Part shown: positions 57,101 through 64,000 of the stretch, piece by piece
Numbering within the stretch: the first letter of the stretch is position 1
Layout: each line of letters opens with the position of its first letter
Origin: Liolophura sinensis
Lineage: Eukaryota > Mollusca > Polyplacophora > Chitonida > Chitonidae
Length of the DNA: 64,000 nt
Assembly: GCF_032854445.1 (NCBI RefSeq)
Contig: NC_088300.1
Coordinates: 19,015,608-19,079,607, forward strand
Direction of reading: 5' to 3'
Program-made: the position numbers and the translations under genes
The notes under the pieces: generated by a model
The model's database searches: none
Seen by the model: the letters and a program-made list of their open reading frames with translations, nothing else
Told to the model about the DNA's origin: nothing

Positions 57101-60100
57101 GCATGCAGATATTAAGTGTGACATTTGGTTTGTTTGTCCTGGGTATTGGTATATTAATACTGTATTTCACCTAAAGTAATTTTCCAAGCAGCACATTTTG
57201 CTTGATTGTTATTGATTCATCCACCTTTTCTGGCCGTATTTTTGGGTGTGGTGGGGAGGAACTTTGAATAATTTCTTATCACAAATATGTAAGTGTTGTC
57301 ATCCACGCATTTTTGTGTTTCTGAGAGTTAATTTTTACGTACCAAACTTAAGCTGAAATACAGTAATTCTGTTCTGATACTGATTCTGTCGAAATAACTT
57401 GACATTTTAATCTAGCCCGAAATTTTGATGTTATTATTTTCAGGAAATGGCAGAAATTGGGAGGCAGTTGCTGGAGCAACAGAAAAAGCAGGAAGTTGAT
57501 AAAATGAGCGGAGAGCAGAAAAAAGAGAAAGATAAGTAAGTCACTTGTACAATGAGTCATTATGTGTCTTTAGCTTGATCCATGGCAAATGATCGGTCTT
57601 GTATAAACATTGTTTAGTAATATATTTTATTGGGTTATAAGGCCACTCCCTCCTCTCTCCACTCTACACCCCCATCCACCCATCCCCTGCCCGCAAAAAG
57701 CCAGAATATTTTAGTCAGTGGCTGTCAGTTTTATGGATGGAGAACACTACAGTCTTCAGTAATCAAATCACAAATGTTGGGAACAGTTTCTCTGTTTTTT
57801 CAGAGAACATAAGCAGACAACCGTTAGAGATCTTCAGGCAGAAATAGAGGAACAGAAAGCTCAAAGCGAAATGGAACAACAAAAACTTGAGGCTAAGCAG
57901 AGACTTTTGGAGGCTCAGGAAAAGAAAAAGGAGAAGAGAAAGAAGAAAAAAGAAATGAAGCACACAGTAAGGGCACCTATGAAAACATCATAGGAAAGTA
58001 AAATAAAATGGAAACAGCTATGTTCATGAAGTTATTTACCAGGGTGGATTTATTAGGTGGCCTAGCACTCTGTACCGGGAAAAATCTTCTTCTCAAGAAC
58101 CAACAAACAGATTCTGTTGAAATTTGATGTACTTGTTGCGTGATCCCAGTTAGAACAAATTTGAAAAAATCTTGGACATGCGTTGAAAACTTTGGAAGCT
58201 CACCATTGGTCAAACTTTGATGACGTCATAAATTGTGTATAAGTTTGATAATGTTTTCATGGATTCTGCTGTATTGGGCAACACTGATTTCGAGTCCGCT
58301 TTTGGATTTTTCCTGTCTTTGTAACTTTTTGAGATATGGTTAAAAACTGGCCTGTAATTGAGAACTATGAAAGCTACAAATGTGAGACTTGCATCAAATT
58401 GTAGCCCAAGACATGTAGTTGCTGTTGCAGGCCAACAGATTTGAGCTACAATCTCTAGTTTTCTAGTTAGAAATATTTATATGAGACCACCCTACTTCAG
58501 AAATAGAAATGTAAGCCTGTGCATTTAACATAGACTTTAAAGGTAACTGTGTATTACTATACATGTGCTGCAGGAAACCTGCCTGTCACTCAAACCGAGA
58601 AATGAACAACTCCCACTTCTCCACAGCTATCAACGGACAATTTTCAATCTTTGCACGTAAAGCCAGCCCTGTTCACAATGCATCATGGGTAATTCTCAAC
58701 AATCCCGAAGGCATTCCCCCGTACCCATGTGCTATCAGGAATATAAGTCCAGAGCCATGGTGAAATATACAAAAAATATCTATCCACACATGCACCTTGA
58801 GTCATAACGAGCCCAAAACATGTTATTCTTATGAGGCCAAATTCCACTGTTATAGAAATGGTTCCAATTTCTATTCAGGTCTATACCTTACATGCCCGTA
58901 AGCGAGAGACAGGCTTTAGGATGCCGCACAGAAAAGTAACTACAAAACCGTACGCCATGGCTTTGGACTGAGGAAATAAATAAAAATTGTAAATAAAATT
59001 GTTTAGTATTGTGCATACAGATAAATGGATGAAATGCTAATTTGGCATTGGCTTGCCTAGTGAATAATGGGGCATGGCTTGGGCCCAGAACTCATCTGAT
59101 AATTAGAGAATGAAGTGGTGTTCAAAAAAGGTTTCCTTTAGGTGGGTGTTATGAAACACTGTTCAAATAAACAAACATTCATTGTTTAATTGTCACATCA
59201 AATATTTTTCTGTTTGGTAGAAAAAGCTTGTTCAGCAAGAAGCTAAACAGCGCCTTGAAGAACTGCATAGTAGAGGAATTTCCCAGAGGTGCTTCAAAGA
59301 GACAGTATCATTTGAGGAGGAGGAAAAGTTATCTACCTTGGATGATTTGGAGCCATTGCCTCCTCTGGAGGGGACCTTCAGAAAAAAAGATCACTTGTGG
59401 AATTTGCCACCCAGGCTCTCCGCTCTCCGAACTAATCAGAGCAATTCTCAGTGTAACACAGGGAAGGACAGTAAAGTCCAAGTGTCCAAGGGAGAAGAAC
59501 CAAGTAAGATTGAACAGGTGGAGAAGAGAGGACATCCAAAGTCAGATCATCAGAAGACCAGCCATGTACTACAAAGACGTCCAGAGAAATTTGTAAGTCA
59601 TCACAGAATGTGTTTCTTTGCCTTTGTTTAAATTATGCTAAATTATGCCCAGTTATTCACATGGCAGGATACTTCAGTGTAAGTGCATTTTAGCCGTACA
59701 GTAAAATGTAGTGGACTTACTGTGAGATACTTACGTGTAGATGGTTTAAATAGCCATTGTCAAACAGTCATTAAATTTCTAAAATTGTTCTTTCACCTGG
59801 TATTCTTATTTGCGGAGCTTGAAGTTCCAGAAATAGTTAACTAGATGACAACCCCCAAAACATTCATTGCATTGGTTTCTATATCTGAATAAGGCGTCAG
59901 AGTGGATGCCCATACCAGACTGTGAGTATGGAGATACACATGTAAGAACATCTTCATATGAAAGATACCTGGGTGTAATGCCCTGTGCCTTTGATATGGC
60001 ACGTCATTATAATGGATCACTTGCACGATAGAATATTGAAGGGTGGATGATAAACCCAAAACAAACAAATAAACGATTCTTATTGCTTTGGATAATTTCA

Positions 60101-62754
60101 AGGATATTTTATTTGTCTGTCACGAAGAAGCTCTGTACGCACATTTATGGCCCTTTGAAAAGTGTAAAAAGTTGTGGATAACAGTTCAGGTAGGTGTTTG
60201 GCACCTTCAGGTGGGAATGGGCCCTTGGTAACTCAATCAACTAAAACATTGTTTTTGATGCAGCCAACTAATCATTGACCAATGAGATGGCTAACTGATG
60301 CTGGTTCAACTGTGGTTTGTGACTGACTTTTGTGTTTCAATTCTTAACTTAAACAAAGCAGTACAGTTTAAAATGTGGCATTTTTCACAGGGCTTTAATA
60401 TTTCTATTTACATGTACTTCATAACTGTCTGACATTTACTATGTTCAATCCCTGTTCTTATTTAGGGTGCATATACTAAGTACATGGATGTGTTTAATTT
60501 ATTTATAAGGTTTAATGTATTTATTTGTTTGTTAAAAGTCATACTCAAGAATTTTTCACGTCCCATATTTCTTCTAAAATTTGGGACTCCTTATCTGTTT
60601 ATTTTAGTTAATATATATGTAATTCTGGCAGAGATATTTAGTTTCTTTTTTTCTCACATGATTAGACCATCTAATGATCAACATACTCATATCTTTAATT
60701 GTCCAAAATTCTGGTAAAGAAATGTAATATTTTACTTTCAGCGCTACTAATATCTGTCACAAATTTTAGAAGAATTAGGGTATAGGATGGGTGGAGTAAA
60801 GTGGAGAGCCAAGCATAAATTACAGACCTATAGCAAGTTACTGACAAATTTAGGCATGTGTACACCATGTTGTTGAAACACAAGTGATCTTCAACAAATA
60901 TTAGTTTGGACAAAGCCGCACAAGGTTTATAGTGTCACCAAGCCATGAGAGAAGGGGAAAATAAGTGGTCATAACAGAAAAGATGTTTTCGTGGTCTTTT
61001 CCAGGAGGACAAGGAAAACATGCCATCACCTTTGCATGAAACAAAGCTGTCACCTGTTTGTCGCCAAGCCCCATTGATAGAGCATGACCGGGAACTGACC
61101 TCTCATCACCTTGAGCAGTACAGGGAACTGATGCTGGTTCAGCCTGAGAGACAGACACAGTGTCAGCTAAGAGGCAAGGTCAGCAAGGTGAGATATACTG
61201 GAGAGGTTCACAGCGTGAGCTGAGGGGAAAGGTCAATTAGGTGAGATTCGTGTATACTGGAGAGGCACAGCATCAGTTGAGGGACAAGGTCACCAAGGTG
61301 GGATATGGAGGTGAGACACAGTGTCAGCTTGGGGTCAGTGAGGTGAGATATGCTAGAGAGACACACAGTGTCAGCTGAAGGTCAAGGTCAGCAAGGTGAA
61401 ATATACTGGAGAGACAAAGTGTCATCTGAGGAGAATGGTCAACAAGGTGAGATATACTGGAGAGACAAAGTGTCAGTTGTGGGGCAAGGTGAGATGTACT
61501 TAAGAGACACAGTTGAGGAGCAAGGTCAGCAAGGTGAAATATACTGGAGAGACATTGTGTCAGATGAGACACATTGAGACAGCAAGGTGAGGTATTAAGG
61601 AGAAGCACACAGTGTCCGCTGAAGGGCAAGGACAGCAAGGTGAGATATACTGGAGAGACATTGTGTCAGATGAGACACATTGAGACAGCAAGGTGAGGTA
61701 TTAAGGAGAAGCACACAGTATCTGCTGAAGGGCAAGGACAGCAAGGTGAGATATACTGGAGACTGACACACATTGTCATCTGAGGGGAAAGGTGAGATAA
61801 ACTGGAGAGACAAAGTGTCAGATGAGGGACTTGATCAGCAAGGTGAGGTATAAAGCAGAAGCACGCAGTGTCAGTTGAAGGGCAAAGTCAGCAATGTGAG
61901 TTACTCTTAAGGCACAGTGTCAACTGAAGGGCAAGGTCAACTGGATGTTCAGTGTCAGTTAAAGGTGAAGGTCAACAAGGTGAGATTTACTGGAGTGAGT
62001 GAGTGAGGTTTAACGTCGTACTCAACAATTTTTCAGTCATATGACGACGAAGGAATCATTAGGGTGCATGTACATGTAATGTGCCTCCTTGTTGCAGGAC
62101 GGATTTCCACCGCTCTTTTATTTAGTGCTGCTTCACTGAGACGACTTACCGAAGGCAAGTAAGCCGCCCCGCCCGAGCCATTATACTGATACGGGTCAAC
62201 CAGTCGTTGCACTATCCCCTCGTGCTGAACGCCAAGCGAGGAAGTTACAACTTCCTCTTTTTTAAAGTCTTAGGTGTGACTCGATCAAGGATTGATCCTG
62301 GATCTACCGGTCCCGAAGCGGACGCTCTACCAACTGTGCTATCCGGGCCGGTGAGATTTACTGGATGTTTACAGTGTCAGTTAAAGGTAAAGGTCAGCAG
62401 GGTAACATAACTTAAAATACCGTATCAAGAGAGAAGCTAATAATTCTGTTGTATAATATGAAGTGATTTTGTTAAAGTCATCAGTTTACTTAACAGCTAA
62501 AGGGGATTTCAGAGGTTTGTTAATTAACTGTAAATGAGCAGCTCTATCTTGTGTTATTGTTGGAGATTTAATCTTGTTCTTGATCATGGGGACCAATTGA
62601 AAAGCTTGTGTTTAATTATGTATTTGTGTAGTTTGTTTCTTGATCAGGTGGGACTTCACAAGGCTGAGATGCTGAAGAGACAACAGGAGAGAGAAGCCCA
62701 GCGTAATGAGGAGGAGATGAGGGAGATATTGGCTGTTGAGAAGCAGAAACACAG
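54153..62754 (+). CDS. Unidentified Lys/Glu/Gln-rich coiled-coil protein (3' end outside window)
   Basis: Nine phase-matched exons: 54153-54198, 54613-54692, 55431-55460, 55841-55930, 57444-57535, 57804-57966, 59221-59592, 61005-61187, 62648-62754, giving about 387 residues so far. Regions: acidic N-terminus (1-42); basic KPKPLTKKQLQAAEHRRRK (about 64-82); heptad-rich, highly charged coiled coil (83-185); a less charged stretch with EEEEKLSTLDDLEPLPPLEG (186-300); a second coiled coil with LKRQQEREAQRNEEEMREIL (353-388). No catalytic motif, signal peptide or membrane segment. Composition resembles centrosome/cilium coiled-coil proteins such as the CCDC66 or CCDC15 type, but I see no diagnostic block and leave it unnamed. 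It shares an intergenic promoter region with TRNT1. Exon 2 uses a weak donor (GAA|GTTGGT). Confidence 0.72.
54613..54692 (+). CDS. Coiled-coil gene exon 2
   Basis: Acceptor TTTTGCAG. Encodes YVNMEDEEVKSLHNDEKERE and TCATMSE; ends phase 0 at GAA|GTTGGT, a weak donor chosen because it alone keeps the frame into exon 3. Read-through would stop at TAA near 54763. Confidence 0.6.
55431..55460 (+). CDS. Coiled-coil gene 30-nt exon 3
   Basis: Small exon between TTTTACAG and GTAGGT encoding KRNDYNHKKK, phase 0 on both sides, so it can be skipped without a frameshift. Confidence 0.6.
55841..55930 (+). CDS. Coiled-coil gene exon 4
   Basis: 30 codons, phase 0 on both sides, acceptor TTGTTGTAG. EKSGKQTVIMVKPKPLTKKQ then LQAAEHRRRK. 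Confidence 0.75.
57444..57535 (+). CDS. Coiled-coil gene exon 5
   Basis: Acceptor TTATTTTCAG, donor AA|GTAAGT, phase 2 out. EMAEIGRQLLEQQKKQEVDK, start of the first coiled coil. Confidence 0.8.
57804..57966 (+). CDS. Coiled-coil gene exon 6
   Basis: 163 nt, phase 2 in, phase 0 out. Heptad pattern: LQAEIEEQKAQSEMEQQKLE, then a Lys-rich run to MKHT. Almost purely charged or Gln residues. Confidence 0.82.
57967..59220 (+). other. Intron 6 of the coiled-coil gene
   Basis: Contains no array or SINE that I recognise. Confidence 0.4.
59221..59592 (+). CDS. Coiled-coil gene exon 7
   Basis: 372 nt, phase 0 on both sides, donor TTT|GTAAGT. It closes the first coiled coil (KKLVQQEAKQRLEELHSRGI) and holds the least repetitive part of the protein, which is the best query for identification. 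Confidence 0.85.
60574..60782 (+). repeat. Dispersed repeat, copy 2
   Basis: Partner of 52072-52282. Preceded at 60535-60560 by a short SINE-like AAAAGTCATACTCAAGAATT. Confidence 0.8.
61005..61187 (+). CDS. Coiled-coil gene exon 8
   Basis: 61 codons, phase 0 on both sides. EDKENMPSPLHETKLSPVC to QLRGKVSK, donor AAG|GTGAGA. About the last 42 nt plus the donor are the unit of the tandem array in the next intron. Confidence 0.85.
61146..61990. repeat. About 52-bp minisatellite seeded by exon 8 end and donor
   Basis: Units repeat GAGAGACACACAGTGTCAGC, TGAAGGTCAAGGTCAGCAAG and GTGAGATATACTGGA with variable deletions; about 14 units. The first unit is the coding tail of exon 8 (from 61146) plus its GTGAGA donor at 61188. 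Confidence 0.92.
61995..62349 (-). mobile_element. Full-length tRNA-derived SINE, family 2, with target-site duplication
   Basis: Read on the - strand: head GGCCCGGATAGCACAGTTGG TAGAGCG (A box), GATCCAGGATCAATCC (B-box-like), body, then TTGAGTACGACGTTAAACC and CTCACTCACTCAC end. Flanked by a perfect 16-bp duplication GGTGAGATTTACTGGA at 61979-61994 and 62350-62365. Confidence 0.9.
62648..62754 (+). CDS. Coiled-coil gene exon 9
   Basis: 107 nt, acceptor TTGATCAG, donor AG|GTATGT, phase 2 out. VGLHKAEMLKRQQEREAQR, second coiled coil. Confidence 0.85.
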
Positions 62755-63696
62755 GTATGTTTTGTACAGGATAGAGATGATGATACAGAACTGAGATGAT
62801 GACTGGACTAAGATTTACCTGTATTTAGTACCCGGGTGATGGAATGTTTCCCAGAGGTTTGCGCTGATTCTTTCCTGCTAGTTTTCTGTTGGAACACGTG
62901 CTTGGTTTGTAATGTATTGTAAAACAGTATAAAGTGCACATCCAGAAGATTGTCATGTGAACAAACTGTGTGATAGGGATGTGAACTTTGCCTGATAGTT
63001 ATGCTACTTGCTTGTCGATCTCTAGGTTCTCATGAGTGTATCAATTTCATTCTTTGACAGCAAATTTTTGAGATGCCTATTCTCTCTTTGCTCTTTGTAC
63101 TGTAGGCAATAAACAGTTCACAGTGTTGTCTTGTGTGGTCTTGCATGATGTTTGCAGGAGACCACTTGCTTCCCACCAGCATGGCATACACCACATGATA
63201 AAGCCACATGCTTTATGGGCAGAATGAATCTTTTCCCAGTGTCAGAGGAGGGTACAAAAGTAGAACTAACACAAAAAAATCACCTACTGTAATTTGTGGG
63301 AAATGTGAACTGCCCCCCCCCCCCTCCCCCCCCCCCCCCCCCCCCCCCCCGCCAGCAAGTGTTCCTGTTAGAGACATTGTTTACTTGATCAAAAAGCCCT
63401 GAAAAAACCCAAAACAAAACAAAAAAACATAAAGATCAGGCAAAATAAAAAGGTGGATTTTCACTTTGATTTTTATTTCAGTTTTCGATTTTTTAGTGTC
63501 AGCTCATTGACAATACACAAAATAAATTGGCGTTATTGTTGCTAAGGGTTGGTGGTTTACTTTGAGCACTTCGCTTTACTAAGCCTGTAAAACTGGCTTC
63601 CATTGTATAAGTGAAATACCCTTGAGTATGGAAAGTCTGATAAATAAACTTTGTGATGTGTGCCCCCGTGATGGATTTGTTCTCCCACTGTCAGAG
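62755..63696 (+). other. Intron 9 of the coiled-coil gene
   Basis: Long C-run (63313-63350) and a SINE 3' fragment (about 63604-63648, ATAAGTGAAATACCCTTGAG). Nothing else supported. Confidence 0.5.
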
Positions 63697-63765
63697 CCCT
63701 GTACCTCACCTCCGTGCCCTGAAGAGGACTGGACCTTACTCCTCAGGTGCCCACAGAGCCGGGCA
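63697..63765 (+). CDS. Possible exon 10 of the coiled-coil gene
   Basis: An open frame (SPVPHLRALKRTGPYSSGAH) fits phase 2 and ends at the good donor CA|GTAAGT at 63766. It needs the second AG of a CAGAG tandem acceptor; the first AG gives an early stop. The true next exon could instead be beyond the window. Confidence 0.3.
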
Positions 63766-64000
63766 GTAAGTTTGACCCCACCCTCTCCAGTGGTCAGCAC
63801 AGCTTGTGTTGACAGGAGAGCAAGCATTTGTTGCCTGTCAGCATTTGTTACGGTCTTGTTACTGTTATGTTGCATAATTTTGACTAATCTATCAAATATC
63901 ACTTAGTAGATTCACATAATTAATCAGAAAAATTATGTCGTAATTGCATGCAAATGTATACAGTAGCTTTAAGGTCACAACAGTGATGATGTATCACCCA

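Larger units (their letters stand above)
54693..57443 (+). other. Introns 2-4 of the coiled-coil gene
   Basis: Apart from exons 3 and 4, nothing supported; AT-rich single-copy-looking sequence. Confidence 0.4.

Noticed and set aside
54153-62754. Naming the coiled-coil gene CCDC66
   Set aside because: General composition fits, but no stretch matches conserved blocks I can recall with confidence.
63208-63402. Proline-rich open frame
   Set aside because: Created by a C homopolymer in an intron.

Overview
The window is eukaryotic nuclear DNA. It is AT-rich with long introns, GT-AG splicing, tRNA-headed SINEs and many minisatellites. The SINE tails (3' part close to 'ATTCTTGAGTACGGCGTAAAACACC' in type, and a second family ending in GAGTGAGTGAG next to TTTAACGTCG) and the frequent ACATGTA motif look like a mollusc or related lophotrochozoan. 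That assignment comes from familiarity with such genomes, not from a search.

Three protein-coding genes can be built exon by exon with matching splice phases. (1) On the + strand, 9,995 to about 45,210: an orthologue of PALS1/MPP5 (Drosophila Stardust), the MAGUK scaffold of the Crumbs apical polarity complex. It has 15 exons and a predicted 1,013 residues, with a PDZ-like N-terminal half domain, the PAR6-binding ECR motifs, two L27 domains, PDZ, SH3, a basic HOOK and an inactive guanylate kinase domain. (2) On the - strand, 52,891 to about 45,940: TRNT1, the CCA-adding tRNA nucleotidyltransferase, with 7 coding exons, 461 residues and a mitochondrial-type presequence. It is convergent with PALS1; the two predicted 3' ends are about 0.75 kb apart. 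(3) On the + strand, from 54,153 and running off the right edge: a Lys/Glu/Gln-rich coiled-coil protein, 9 well supported exons plus one possible exon, not identified. It is head to head with TRNT1 and its start codon sits inside a YY1-type AAGATGGCGGC motif.

Layout: 1-10 kb holds no intact gene; it has a mosaic duplication (0.87-2.04 kb), a decayed coding-like stretch (2.9-4.9 kb), SINE remnants and a 43-bp minisatellite (8.1-9.1 kb). 10-41 kb is PALS1, with introns carrying 41-, 38-, 42-, 45- and 64-bp minisatellites, a 255-bp direct-repeat pair, a MITE-like palindrome and several SINEs. 41-45 kb is the long PALS1 3' UTR. 46-53 kb is TRNT1 with a 47/48-bp and a 31-bp array. 54-64 kb is the coiled-coil gene, with an array of about 52 bp and a full-length SINE showing a 16-bp target-site duplication.

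The most unusual pattern is that three tandem or local duplications start exactly at 5' splice sites: PALS1 intron 11, intron 8 of the coiled-coil gene, and the intron after TRNT1 exon 6. In the first two cases each repeat unit carries a copy of the real donor site, so a true donor is followed by a ladder of near-perfect decoys. Two other leads are the half-PDZ N-terminus of PALS1 and a phase-compatible alternative first exon inside its intron 3.
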